Source of the DNA: Hyparrhenia diplandra
Taxonomy: Eukaryota; Streptophyta; Magnoliopsida; Poales; Poaceae
Direction: 5' to 3'
NCBI GenBank assembly: GCA_015847255.1
Contig: JADLZK010002575.1
Coordinates: forward strand, 124,001-188,000
DNA length: 64,000 nucleotides
Positions 43,601 through 56,399 of the stretch are shown here, piece by piece; within the stretch, counting starts at the first letter, position 1, and every line of letters begins with the position of its first letter. Under the pieces are notes generated by a model that saw only the letters and a list, made by a program, of their open reading frames with translations, searched no databases and had not been told where the DNA came from. The position numbers and the translations under genes are program-made.

Positions 43601-43898
43601 ACGACCGCGTCGGTGGGCAAGTCTCCAAAGAAGGCGAGGATCGGCGTGACCAGCTTATATAGGCTGCACAGTACGTTGAAACGTCGGCGTTGCACTTTTT
43701 CGGTTCCAGGGGATGGCTTTCCTCAAGATTTATTGGTCATGTTTAGATTAAACTTGTCTTTGTTCCTAGTGTCTTTCAAATTGTGGCTGGCTGGTTGTTC
43801 AGTTTCAGCAGTTGGTGTCCAAAACTCGGTTGTAATAATTGGTCTGATTCTATCTGTTGATAGATGAAGCCGGATTCGTTTCCATTATCTAAAAAAAA

Positions 43899-43915
43899 AG
43901 CTTCATAGGCCATGT
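43899..43915. repeat. Target-site duplication of the LINE, right copy
   Basis: Exact second copy of AGCTTCATAGGCCATGT, overlapping the last A of the tail. Confidence 0.95.
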
Positions 43916-44075
43916 GACAAGCCAACAATGGCCAAAGGAATGCTAATGGTAGATGCGTTAGTAGTGGAGACATTCAAACTAGTATACCACTTTCAAATAT
44001 TGGAAGAAAGTTCCATGCAAACAATGTGTCCATTTTTAAGTAAATCTGAATGTGATGTTATCAGTTAGCAAAAAA

Positions 44076-46540
44076 AATAAGATCAAACATGAACATGCCT
44101 GGAGTTTGAAGAGAAAGCATCCCAACAGGAATGGTGTCAAAACAGCATGGCAACAGGAATGGTCTTCCATTGATATAGAAAGTAAAGAAAGCTTAAGTTA
44201 CAAGAGATACTACTACATGATACAGAAAATACAAGAACCTTCAGCAGGGTAACAAAGAGTTTATCTACCAAATATTTTGCAATACAGCTGCAGTTACACC
44301 AAGGTTATCACCAAAAGTTATCAGAAACAACAGTGATAACCAATGGTGGATGGGGTTTACAAATTGACACCCATGAGTGTTCTATACTAGTAGAAGTTTC
44401 TACCTGCAACACTCTCACAAACAGCCTCGTGTCCATTTTTTTTTTTTTGAAAAGGATGACAGGAGCTTTGCCAAAATTTTTATTAGACATGAGACAAACT
44501 GGCCTAAATTTGTGTTCTTGGTTTTTAATGTTTCTACTAGGCTCGTTCAGCAGCTACATCGATCTTACCAGAAAAACGTGGTGCCTGCTCTCTTAAATTT
44601 CAACACTATTCTAATAATGTGGTGAAACGACCTTACTTGGTCTTGCTTGGTCTAGCCCAATAGATCGGTCCAATGACCCAAAATATGAATGACTTATTAA
44701 GCCCAGTAGATAATTAACAATAAGAAAGATGGTTCAGCCATTTTGTGTCTACTAGAAGTCAATATTTAAAATCGCCACATTCAGCTTTTTATATACATTA
44801 AAGTTCATGTATCATTTTCATGCACGATTACCGCACACATTTCGTAATATTTCTAACTGGTAGAAAAGAAGTCAGCCATGGTTTAATATTTGATTGAGCA
44901 ACTAATGGGAAAGCTGGTAAAGGCATTTTGTGACATTTGCAGACCTTCCATCAATGGCATGCTAATGTCAAATATTAAACCATATGTGACCAAGAACAGA
45001 TTGTCAAGTGCACTGATACATTCCCATATGCAACTGGGATGATGACAAGGGACACAGTCATGGTTCCCGATGCCTCACACTCTTACAAGTGACACTACAA
45101 GGTGCATGTGTGACGATGGAGATGCAACAAAAGTAACTTTTCACCGCTCTATTAATGCTACTTCTTGTTCTACTCGTAACAGGCTCATGCATGCCCTTGA
45201 GAACGCTCCAAACACTTATATATGGCAACTCTGTTGTTCAGCCTGGTTCTGGCACGGGTTCTGATCATATACTCATGTATTCATCATCAAGTAATCCATT
45301 AACTCTCTGCTCCAGTATTTTAAAATAAGATCAAACATGAACATGCCTGGAGTTTGCAGAGAAAGCATCGCAACAGGAATGGTGTCAAAACAGCATGGCA
45401 ACAGGAATGGTCTTCCATTGATATAGAAAGTAAAGAAAGCTTAAGTTACTACAGATACTACTACATGATACAGAAAATACAAGAAGCTAGCAGGGTAACA
45501 AAGAGTTTATCTACCAAATATTTTGCAATACAGCTGCAGTTACACCAAGGTTATCACCAAAAGTTATCACAAACAACAGTGTGGATGGGGTTGGACAAAT
45601 TACAAATTGGCACCGATGAGTGTTCTATACTAGTAGAAGTTTCTACCTGCAACATTGATGGATCCATAGCCTCGTGTCCTTTTTTTAAAAAAAAAAGGAT
45701 GGCAGGAGCTTTGCCAAAAATTTTATTAGACATGAGACAAACTGGCCTAAATTTGTGTTCTTGGTTTTTAATGTTTTTACTAGGCTCATTCAGCAACTAC
45801 ATCGATCATACCAGAAAAACGTGGTGCCTGGTCTCTTAAATTTCAACACTATTCTAATATTGTGGTGAAACGACCTTACTTGGTCTTGCTTGGTCTAGCC
45901 CGATAGATCGGTCCAATGACCCAAAATACGCATGACTTATTAAGCCCAATAGAAAATTAACAATAAGAAAGATGGTTAAGCAATTTTGTGTCTGCTAGAA
46001 GTCAATATTTAAAATCGCCACATTCAGCTTTTTATATAAACTAAAGTTCATGTATCATTTTCATGCAAGATTACCGCACATTTCGTAATATTTCCCCCTG
46101 GTAGAAGAGCAGTCAGCCATGGTTTGAAATTTCATTGAGCAACTAATACGAAAGCTGGTTAAGCCATTTTGTGACATTTGAAGACCTACGAGGTCTGATT
46201 GTCAAGACAAGGAACAGACGTCAATGGCATGCTAATGTCAAATATCATGCAACTAACCAGCGCTTCCTAAACAAATTGTCAAGTAGTTTGCTTCCCATTC
46301 TGGTGTTGCCTAAGCCTCCTTAGCCGCGACTGGATCAATTGCACTGAAACATTCCAAGATTCCACTGTGATGATGACAAGGGACTTAGACATGGTTCCCG
46401 ATGCCTCACACGCTTACAAGGGACACTATAAGGTGCATGTGTGACGATGGAGATGCATCAAAAGTTACTTTTCACCGCTCTATTAGTCCTACTTCTTGTT
46501 CTACTCGTAACTGGCTTATGCATGCCCTTGAGAAAGCACC
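44076..46540. repeat. Tandem duplication of an about 1.2 kb non-coding segment
   Basis: Copy 1 is 44076 to about 45210 and copy 2 is 45325 to about 46535. Shared stretches include AAGATCAAACATGAACATGC, CAGCATGGCAACAGGAATGG, GGTTATCACCAAAAGTTATC, TTTATTAGACATGAGACAAA, ACTTGGTCTTGCTTGGTCTA and CTTTTCACCGCTCTATTA. The copies differ by scattered substitutions and indels and by about 80 extra bases in copy 2 around 46190-46330. Internal T-runs (44439-44450) or A-runs (45685-45698) differ in orientation or length. No gene is recognised in either copy; the open frames present come with the duplication. Confidence 0.9.
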
Positions 46541-49500
46541 GGATAAGATTAGAAATAGTTGCTTCTTGGCCAGTTAGCCAATTTATATGGATGTGTTGAG
46601 CCAACATATATAGTTTGCCCTTGAACAAATGAAGGCTATTATAGCTTTTTGTCCTGATACCCTTACATTATAAATGTCCATATCTTTTTTTTTGAACCTC
46701 TGCTTTACTATTTATAAATTAAGATTATAAATTCTTCTATGTACCCTACTTCAATGCCCCTGACAAAATTAAAGAGATAAAAGGGTACATATACTCATGT
46801 ATTCCAAATATGTTGCGTGTTGAAAGGATGGCAATTTTTTAGCAACACCCTTTAAGTATCAACACTCGGTTACTTTTGCCCACATACGACTCTCTTCGGC
46901 TATGTTGAAAGGATGCCACATGTCAAACGATTGTCAGGATGTCAATTGCACTACCTAGTTGATCAAGGGCCACACAAATGTTGCGGTCTTAATTCCTCGC
47001 CTTCATTGGGTCCGAGTACAGCATAAATATAGAGCATGTAGGACTTGCGAACATAAGTCAAACATTACTACACAAAAGACTATCAATCAATGCGTCGGAC
47101 GCATCACTGCAGGTACTTGACTCAGCAGTGTTGTCGGTTTAAGAAAAAAAAAAAAAAAAAAAAGGAATACAGCTTGCTCTAGAGCATGCTCGTTACTGTG
47201 GCATGCATGCTCTTCTACAAATCATACAAGAATCAGTTAACACATCACAAACGGGGAGAGATTCACAGAAGAAACTCTGCTACCCGTTCATCCAAGAAAC
47301 AAATCAAACATCACAGAAAAACGAGGACAGATTCAACACATCACAAATCTCATCCACAGAGGGATTCATACATCGAAAACAAAGGAGGTCTCCAAAGGAG
47401 AATTGTTCAACAGCACACACAACGCCAGGGAAGGAGAGGTGCTGCGAGGGAGGCCCGGCCAGGCCACCGCGAGAAAATGCCGCGCCGCCACACTTGCTTC
47501 GTCGCCAGTGCTGATGCGTACAGCAGCAGTAACCAGCCCTGCAATATTTGCACGAATCACATCAGCCTTGCTCAGGCCCAGGATCTTGTTTGTTTTGTTG
47601 GGGGAAAAAAGAAGAGAATTTACTTGTGCATCCAGAACAAGATTTGCACAAAGTCATAGGATCGACCAGAAGTAGCACCATATATGAATCACTGTTGGCC
47701 CAGCATCGGACAAAGAACAACTTCGTTCAACTCTCACCTCATGCCTCTACTTGTCGATGTTCTTCCAGCAAGTTGGTGCCCACCGGCTCCATGCCTACTT
47801 TCACCTCGTGGGACCCATGCCTCTTGAGTCGAGCCGAGCGGCCGCACTCAGGCGGGGGTTCATCCGCACAGCGTGGCCTTGATATCACCTGCACAGGGTC
47901 GATCTAAGCCGCGCCAGCGTGGATCCAGCGAGGGCTCCATGGTGGCTGTGAACAGGGGAAGGAGGGTGGGGCGCTGTGCCTAGCACCAGACCAAGCTCGT
48001 GCTCAGGAATGGGGCGCAAAGCAGGTTGGCAGATGCGACCGGCGCCGGGAGAGACAGTCGCGTGAGGAGCGCATGTTGTACATAGCTGAACCTCGCTCCA
48101 TAACCATTTCAATCTAAGCCACTGCGGTCTCAGTTCTATTTGCACTCCACAGCAAGAGGGCGTTGTTACAGCACTTCCATAGATGCCACCCATTCTCAGA
48201 ATGTATTTCCACTTTTCTTTAGACAACAAGGAAACTCGTTGAACAACTCATGCGCTATTGATGTTGCGATATATTGTTGGAACAACTGCTCTCTACCTCT
48301 CTCTGTTCGGAAAACGTCAAGTAGCTAGTATTACCATATCTATTTTTGCTTTTGGTGGCAAAAAATTGTGAAGGAACTAACCAAAATGATCACTAGGTAG
48401 TAGGCACGGGTGTTATATATAGAGAATGATCACTACGTAGTATGCACGGGTGTTATATATAGAAAAGGCTGAAGCCAACCTGTCGCCCCCTAAACACGAG
48501 ACTGGTGTGGATGCAATGAGGTCAATAAGAACAAGAAAGATTCTGGATAATTTTTAAAGAGGAAAGGATCCAAATAAAAAACATATATAAGCAACACATT
48601 ACAATAGAAATGATCTTTACTTTGAGACTGTAGGAGTTAGAAGAGTAGAGTAAGTGTCTCCAACGGTTTTAATGGCCGCACCAGTCGAAATGTCTATAAG
48701 TTGGTCATGTAGAAGTTGTGAAGCTCCCAGTTTTCACAGTCAGTTTGTACTAAAACAGTTTGTAATTTTAACACAAACCGCTGCAGAAGATTGGATCACC
48801 CCAGTGCTCTTCTGGTTCAGAATTTTTTAGTGGCTTCATCATGCTCTGAAAATTATATCTAATATTAAATAATAGTTTTTTTAAATGGACTCGTAGGGTT
48901 GTTTTGTTCATTGTACAATCATTTTCTTTGCATTTTATGAATTGAAGATTGTTTACTTGTTGCACTTCAAAGGTACATCACCGAAGCTTTGTTTGCTATA
49001 TTGACCGAGAAAATACAGTATCATAGTTAAAAAAACATTACTCTTTAGAAAAAAAAACAGAATGATAGTTGAGAGGAACACGGCAAATATAGAGAAGAGA
49101 TCACGGTGATATTATAAAGACAATGAGCCATAAGGTCGGCTGCTAATCGTCTGGGCATATTAGGAATGCAAGGACATTACATACGTGCATAGCAAGAATA
49201 TTAGTATGACACCCATACTTATTTTGAGCCTTAAAGAATACTAACACTTAGGATACTGGACATTAAATATATGATGTTCCCGTCAACAATGAGGTGTCAA
49301 TGGTGACTTCGGAAATCTCCAGATCTATCGGGTGCTCAGTCATTCAGAGGTGCTCATAGGGGTATAGTTTGTGTACTTGTGTTCATAGGGGTGAGTGTGC
49401 GTGTGCGTTGTGAGCATCTTCGTTGTACTGTGTAATTCACAAAAAAAGCTACATTGCAAGACCGTGCTAACATCCATGATGTGATCATCGAAATGACAAA

Positions 49501-50165
49501 CTCTCGCAAGGAGTTCTTGCATGCACTTTTTTTTTTCATGGTGTGCAACCAATTCAGATGCAAAGATAGGACACCAAAAGCATGGGGGTGCCCCATTATA
49601 CTGCAATAATGGAATGCTATTTGGCTGGGAGATCAACGGAGAAGTTACAAGGACAAACGTGCAGTAATCACCTGACCAAAATGGGGAGACTGTTACTAGG
49701 GGAGTAGGAAGAGTGCCCTGTGTTTTTATACTCTTAGCGCTTAGGCTATGGATTGATCGGGAACCAGCCAATTAATTTCACCATGGGATTTTATTAACTT
49801 GGCTAGTGCATTGCGTTCTCCGTTGGTGCAAAGTTTTGTAACCGCTTTTATAGTTACATGGTAGAAATTTAAAAAGCGGGATGCCAAAGTAGGAGGGAAC
49901 AAAAGAAGCTACACACACGGAGAAAGTTTTCTAACTGTTGTATTGAACGAATCATCTAATTCCTCCTGAGGCATCTTGGGAAACAGCAGGTTAATTTTGA
50001 TCACATCTAGTATATATTCCGTAGATAGGGCATGCTTATTATTATGAAAGGCTTGTTTGCATCTCTATAGTTCCATAAATTTCGTGTAGTATAATTCATA
50101 TGTACAGTTTGCCACCAAATGCATATGCGTTTCTTCCTAGTACAGGCACATTCGGAAGTAGGTCA
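46541..50165. other. Intergenic sequence, no gene established
   Basis: AT-rich for the most part. A 20-base A-run (47143-47163) could be the tail of an old retrotransposed copy. Between 47400 and 48080 the GC content rises and short open frames occur on both strands (for example 47560-47366 minus: GLVTAAVRISTGDEASVAAR). A decayed exon cannot be excluded, but no domain or splice structure is clear. Confidence 0.5.
48385..48464. repeat. Two tandem copies of a 40-bp unit
   Basis: The unit AATGATCACTAGGTAGTAGG...CACGGGTGTTATATATAGA occurs twice in direct succession with three differences. Confidence 0.9.
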
Positions 50166-50470
50166 CACTATCGGAATCCACATCCTTGGCGAGTGTACTT
50201 TCTTGGGCACTCGGCAAAAAGCCTCATTCCCGAGTGCCAAATAAAAAACACACGGAAAAGAAAACACTCAGCAAAGACGGCTTTACCGAGTGTTTTTTTT
50301 TGGCACTCGACAAAGAAGCATTTTGCCGAATGCCTTTTTCTTTGGCACTCGGCAAAGATACATTTTACCGAGTGTCTTTTTTTTTTGCACTCAACTAAAT
50401 GACTCTTTGCTAAGTCCAGGAAAAGGCACTGACTGCCTCAAAAATGTCACTCAGCAAATCAGTTTTCCTA
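50166..50470 (+). repeat. Decayed CACTA left end, TTTGCCGAGTGCC family
   Basis: Starts CACTATCGGAATCC. Within 300 bp it has about ten degraded TTTGCCGAGTG / CACTCGGCAAA motifs (for example TTTACCGAGTGT, TTTTGCCGAATGCC, GGCACTCGACAAAG). It belongs to the family of the inner CACTA element but is far more diverged. No right end is evident. Confidence 0.78.
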
Positions 50471-51912
50471 GCACATTTCATGGCTTTAAACAACTTCAAA
50501 TGAAAAAGTTTTCAACTTACAAGTTTCATAACTTCTCAAGATCTACGAAGTATATTTTGGTCATTTCTTCTTTTGATAAAGCGTTAATAACGTTATTCAC
50601 AAAACCTACATCTTTGTCATATCCTCTATACAACAAATATGTGGTCGTGGGGTGCATCCGCCGTCCATTCGTGTCGAACCTCATGGTGCCCGACGACTAA
50701 AATTTTCCCTGTCGTCATCTCGCAACCTTGGTGGTCGCTAGTCCATGTTTTAACTATTTCCCATTGGTCCCTCCGTGCAGCGCGCCACAGATTCGTTCGA
50801 TAATAACTCCCGTGACCGTGACTACCTGTCCTCCTGTCATGCCCGAAAAAAAAATACATCCTCCACAATGATCTCCTTTGCTCTCGCCCAAATCCTTCCC
50901 TGTCGTAAGCCCCCTCTATCTCTCCACGCCGATCCACACGCCTCCACAAGCAGATGCGTGCGCGCCCACTCTAACAGTGATGTCTCCCTCCTGTCCGGCC
51001 TGCAGCCATAGCAGGGGCCCTGGTTAGGGTTGATGCTTGGCGGAGATGACGAGGCAACTGCAGCAGTCCGACCATATCTTGGTGACCCCTACAGTAAGCA
51101 GTCATCTTCCTCAATGCAATTTTCATCTGCATCTCGGGAAGCTTTGCGTCTTCAATCCCACACTCTCTTGGTCTATTGTGATTCAGGTGTGATTGATTTG
51201 TGACCAATATGGGAATCTGAGGAATATTTGCTAATTGGGATTTCAGCCAGTGCTGTCCTCGCTGATTCATGGTTCTGTAATACTAAGCAATTCATGGTTC
51301 TACTGGTATATTGGCAGTAACACAATGGTATTCATCCACTAGTTTTTCTATTTAGTACATTATTATTTTGGATTTCATAACCATATCTTCAGATAATTGT
51401 TTAACAGAGAATATTTGTGTTTGTTTTTTTGTAGGATCATATTCTTTAATCCATGAGGCCAATATGTTGAGCTCACAAGCAGATCCTGATGATGCCTATT
51501 GGTGTTGCAGATAAGCCATCCTGTCCCAAATTTGATTGCTTTAAGTTTTTGGGTGTACTGTGGTGGATGAAAGTTGTCCATGTCCATCTGTGCATACAGT
51601 AGTATCAGTCCGGCAAAAGTTATCATCTTACTGTAGGAGTATATATTTCACTCTTCGTATAGTGGTGAAATGATATTATATACCCATAATTAATTAAGAC
51701 AGCTCAATTGGTTTCAGCATAGATGTCTTCGGAGGGCTATCTTAAATATGATTTTTTTTTTTTCCTTCCTACTGTTTTCAGTTCTTGAATGTTATGTAGC
51801 AATTGTTGAAAAGGGCATGCCTGTGCAGGTTCTAGTCACTACATGGAAACACAAGTGAAGCCAGATAATTCTGTCTTTCCACCTCTCGTATTTCACTAAC
51901 ATCATCTCTGTT
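50471..51912. other. Intergenic sequence, no gene established
   Basis: A T-rich region with a GC-richer part at 50700-51060 containing short open frames without recognised motifs. TCTGTTAT at 51905-51912 is the left duplication of the MITE that follows. Confidence 0.5.
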
Positions 51913-52098
51913 ATCAGTGGCGGTTCTAGCTTTTGAGAAAAGGGGTGCACCAAAAAATTTTTATATACAAATCGATAAATCATTCATAATTGTAATCTTT
52001 CTTTTAGTTTTTTACAATTTTCATTAATAGTATGTATGTACGACAGGCGGGCCAGGGGGTCGGTGGACCCCCTTGACCCCCCTTTCGATCCGCCACTG
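51913..52098. mobile_element. hAT-type MITE, 186 bp
   Basis: Terminal inverted repeats CAGTGGCGGTTCTAG and the inverse of CGATCCGCCACTG match in their outer nine bases. TCTGTTAT borders both sides exactly (51905-51912 and 52099-52106), an 8-bp duplication as made by hAT transposases. CAGTGGCGGATC-type ends are common in plant hAT MITEs. The interior is AT-rich with GGGGGTCGGTGGACCCCC near the right end and codes for nothing. Confidence 0.92.
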
Positions 52099-52106
52099 TC
52101 TGTTAT

Positions 52107-52639
52107 GTCTGTATATATGTTGTTGGTCAGGAAACTAACTCTTGCACTGAAGTTATTTTGTTCGATTCCATGTTTATTTGCAGGTTGATGCTCCTTTTGC
52201 ACTGGATGTATAATTACTGTCTCTGGCAGAAATAAATGACTTATGGAGTGTTAACATTCAAGTTATTGTAGTCTTCTCTTATTGACAAGACCAAGCTGTT
52301 GGAGGATAATATAGTGCCTCTAGTTGAAGATTAGTATCTTAGTTACATGGGTGTTCACCTTCAAGATAGATTATTGCTGCTTTTTTTTTGTTAGGAATGA
52401 TCCTTATGTTAGGCACTGTTACTTTCATGGTTAGCTATCTTTTTTTCTATTTTTTCAAAGATGTATCTTTATGTATTGACAAATTACATAAATAATATTA
52501 CGTACCTTCTGTGCAAGTTTGTTAGTTGTATTTCTCTGCTGTGAAAAACATGTCATTGTATATGGTGTCAAGTGTGGTAGGTGGTGTTAGCCAATGTGAA
52601 AAAATTTAAACGTAAATGTGCCCATAAATATTATTCAGT
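52107..52639. other. Intergenic sequence
   Basis: AT-rich, with no feature recognised. Confidence 0.5.
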
Positions 52640-52956
52640 ACCAAAACATGGTCATTATTACTAAAACATGGTCGTTAGTACCTCATGACAGATGGTGTAA
52701 GAATATTAACGATGGAAAACATGGTCATTATTATTAAAAATGTCGTCATTACATGTCTAGTATCAACGACCACATATTGCTCGGTCGTTGAAAACTTAAC
52801 GACGGGAAATGTTATGTGGTTGTTAATTGTATGAACGAAGGAGCATTTAACGAGCATGGACAACCAGACCTTTGTGGTCGTTAATAACTTTTAACGACCA
52901 CATGTGGACTTTAACGATCACTTATACTGTCGTTAATACCAGTTTTTGTTGTAGGT
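52640..52956. repeat. Relic of a CACTA-like element with TTAACGACCAC repeats
   Basis: Motifs ATGGTCGTTAGTA, ATCAACGACCACATA, GTGGTCGTTAATAAC, TTAACGACCACATG and CTGTCGTTAATACCAG recur in both orientations. They end at TTTTTGTTGTAG (52956), which resembles a CACTA right terminus (TTGTAGTG) with damage. No left end is seen, and the family differs from those nearby. Confidence 0.55.
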
Positions 52957-53029
52957 TGAGAAATATGAGTCGGATGGAGGTCGGTTGGGGGCTCCCCTGT
53001 AAAAAAAAAATTGTTATTATTTTTATGTT

Positions 53030-53110
53030 TTTTTCAGCATTTTATCCTTGACGAGTGTATTCTGGGCACTCGGGAAAGCGGCAAAGACTTTACCGAGTGC
53101 CTGTCTCTAA
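53030..53110 (+). repeat. Short TTTGCCGAGTG-family fragment
   Basis: TATCCTTGACGAGTGTATTC, GGGCACTCGGGAAAG and AAGACTTTACCGAGTGCC parallel the beginning of the relic at 50166 (ATCCTTGGCGAGTGTACTTT). It is therefore another degraded left-end fragment. Confidence 0.65.
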
Positions 53111-55945
53111 ATCTGATTAATAGAAACGAACATTTAACTAGATCAGGCCGTCTAACGATTTCTCTGTTAATTGCCGAATGCTATCGTCTCGGATCTTTTC
53201 GGTGTATAGGGACTGTAAGGATTTATGAACATTAAAATTCCTACAGATTTCAGGATGTTGAATTAGTTAGGCCATTGAAAAATATTAATATTGTCCTAGA
53301 TATGTACTATCGTTGGCTATTAATTTATGAACATTTAATTTCAGGATGCTGAATATTAATTTTCTACAGATAGCAGTGTTACTTATGTCGTTGGCCTCCC
53401 CCTATATATGCCAAGTGCTTTGGAACCAAAAAGAGCAGGCAACAGACTTTGGTATTCGGTTACTGTTTGTGTGGAGAGAGTGTGTGTGTGAGAGAGAGAA
53501 TGTCGTTGTTAGTTGCAACTTCTTTCGGGATGATTTTCACCTTCCCAACATTTTTTCTATTGGTACGCATGGAAGGCATCAGGACGATATGGCATACCTC
53601 TCATCTAGGAGCTACTTGGTGCAATTCTGGGAGTTGCTACCCTCCTTCATCGGCTAGGATAGAAAACCTAGAAATAGATGGGTCATCCTAGACAGTGAAC
53701 CATCTCACTGGAGAATGGATTTCTGATCTCCATTCTCACTTGGTGACAGTGAATCATCTGTAATCTGACATGTGTCTAATGTAACTACTATTGTTAGGGA
53801 TTCAAGGACTTGTTAAGAAAAAACGAACAAAAAAATGTAGCTTCAAACTAGGAGTTTAGCCTAATAATGTCATTATGAGACATCAGTGTTGAACTGAGTA
53901 CTAGTCCATCTGATTGATTTCCTTCTGATGAGCCTGTGCACCCATATTCAAGTTCTGATCTTGATTTTTGGCCATAGTTTTGAAGAAGCGCATGATTACT
54001 GAACTACCATATTACTGTGTTATATATTGCCAGCTTTTATATTCATCTCATTAGTGCAGTCCAAAACCTTCTTGGATATATATATAAGGCAAGGATATAG
54101 TCATCATCTCATTAGTAACTCAGCGTCCAGTACGCTCACTGCTTATTGTCGTGCAGCTGAGTTATGTTGTTTGCATCGTCCACAAATAAAACGGCACATG
54201 CACATGTACATTTATTCATTTTTTCTCTCTTCATATGAACCACATTATTTTCTGCTGTCATACAACCCCAGCAGCATTAAATATGCATGCACGTGTGCGA
54301 TTTGATGCTTCTAATCTAGAGCCTGAGACACATGTGTTGTTGTGTCTTCAATATTTCCCCGGCCAGTGTTCTGAGACTGAAACTAACTTGAAGTAAAAAA
54401 TCTGTCCACTTACAATAAAGCACACAGGACATGCATATAAATTGCAGACGTGTTTATTTGATTGAAAAAAGATGGGGAGGTGGGAGGTTTGCATATTTGT
54501 GTGTAACAGCAGAGCTACGAAGTATATATACTAGAGTGGCCTTGTGCATATGTGTTGCTTATGTGTGTTGGTGTTCTGCATTCAGTTCTGCAGGACACGA
54601 CTAGGCAGCCTGTTAGAAATCGAAGGCTTGAGGGAACGTCAGATATACTGGAGAATTCATAAAGACCTTGATGCCTGTAACCGCTTTTAGGGTCAGATTG
54701 TCTGTCCCTAAAGTTGGTGTTGTGGTGTAGTGTGTGTGTCCCCATAACGCAGACACGGCCAATCCACAATCATCAAAATTATTTGCATTATATTGATAAT
54801 TTGACTGATGAAGCCGAATGATTTTGTAGACTGCTTCCATCTTTTAGTTTTGCTTATCTAGAGAGCTCCACATACCAAGGGAGTATTTCTTCACCTAAGT
54901 ATATTTCTTGATCCACTGAGATTTAGAACAATTACGAACTCGTTGAAGAAAAATTTCAGATGCTGAAATTTGCGATTAGATATTTTTGTAAAAATAATAT
55001 GCTGGCAAAATATAATTTTGTTTGGTAGAAAACATAAATGGTATTAAGAGTAACAAATAGTCAAAACAATTAACGTCACTGTGAATAGTTGCGTGAACAC
55101 TGTTTCAACATATATATCAAAGAGCATTACTTTATTCAGGTTGAAACAAAAAAAAAATTAGCATGCTGCTTGTGAGTGTTGAATATGCCAATCTTCACTT
55201 TTTTTGTACAACAAACATGCAATACCAAATTACAATTCCCCAAGTTGAATCTATTACTTGTATATTCTCAAGGATTATTGTTAACATTAGAAACAAATTG
55301 TTATGAATGGTTTTCATCACTATGTAGTATATATTTTAGTGCTAAATAGGAGATCTGCTGCAACCCGCCATTATTGTCAGAAATCCGACGCTGCCAGCTT
55401 TTGCAACGAGATCTGCTGCCACGCGCCATTAATACTATTTTACATCTCCAACTAAAGGTATCTTATTACCAATATTTTCTATAAAGTATTATTTTTTATA
55501 TGTATATATATTTCTAAATTCACAATTGTCTTACTACTTTTATATATAGCTACAAAATATATATCTTGAAAGCGCTTACCATTTTATTGTTAGATTACAA
55601 TCCAATTGCTTTCATTCGATGGGAAACTTCTATTACATATATAATTCTTTTAGCAAATATTAATATTTGCACTTTCTACTATACGAGGCAAATTTGAAGT
55701 AAATACTAATGATTATTAGATCCCTGTTGTATGAAAAAGTTTGTTCTGCTCTTAGTACTGGACACCGAACACATCATCCCATGTGTATCCTTTTTTATCA
55801 AGAAAGCATTTTCATTGGGCTAGTGGTGAGCATTTCCTTCACTGTCGTGTCAATAATTAAGAGCTAGCTCCCGTTGGACAGGCCTGTACAAGCTGAGCAC
55901 AGCAGCAACGTACTGGAATAGAAGAAATAAAAGCAACACTCTACT
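53111..55945. other. Intergenic sequence, no gene established
   Basis: AT-rich, with a GTGTGTGTGAGAGAGAGA run near 53480-53500. Short open frames without motifs. Confidence 0.5.
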
Positions 55946-56300
55946 CACTAGTAGAGAAGGCTTCTATATCCGAGGGGCGGTTTTGCCGCCCCTAATCTCC
56001 CCTAATCTCCCCGTTGTTTCAGCTGATTTGGATGGAGAGGCGTTGGTGATGCAACCGCCCCTACCGTATGAGACGCCTCCCTATAGTAAACTGTATGAAA
56101 TCGCGTTTTCAAAATTCAAAAAAAAAAAATACCAAAACATTTTTATTTTTAGGGGAGCACCCCTGCGTAAAATCGCGTTTTCAAAATTCAAAAAAAAATA
56201 CCAAAACATTTTTTTTTTTCGGGGAGCACCCATCGTAAAATCGTTTTCAAAATTCAAAAAAATACGAAAAACGAAAATATTTTTACGAAATTGTTGATTG
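55946..56300 (+). repeat. CACTA left end with a 68-bp tandem repeat
   Basis: Begins CACTAGTAGAGAAGGCTTCT and then GGGGCGGTTTTGCCGCCCC, inverted GGGGCGG motifs of another CACTA family. From about 56098 an imperfect unit of about 68 bp (AAAATCGCGTTTTCAAAATTC, A-run, ACCAAAACATTTTT, GGGGAGCACCC) occurs three times, the last copy diverged. Confidence 0.7.
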
Positions 56301-56399
56301 AACCCGTGACCCGGCTTGCACGCCACCCCCTACTTACCAAGCGCTACACACTCATATGCATACATATCCCATTTCATCCCCACATATTATACAAACCGA

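Larger units (their letters stand above)
39460..43898 (+). mobile_element. L1-type LINE with inverted 5' part (twin priming)
   Basis: A 17-bp exact duplication brackets the element. The main part (about 39900-43898) runs plus strand: end of ORF1, ORF2 with endonuclease, reverse transcriptase and a zinc-finger-like end, then a short AAAAAAAAA tail. The first about 440 bp hold ORF1 sequence on the minus strand. A 5' inversion inside one duplication-bounded insertion is what twin priming makes. ORF2 has several frameshifts, so the copy is dead. It was 5'-truncated at insertion, since most of ORF1 is missing. Confidence 0.95.
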
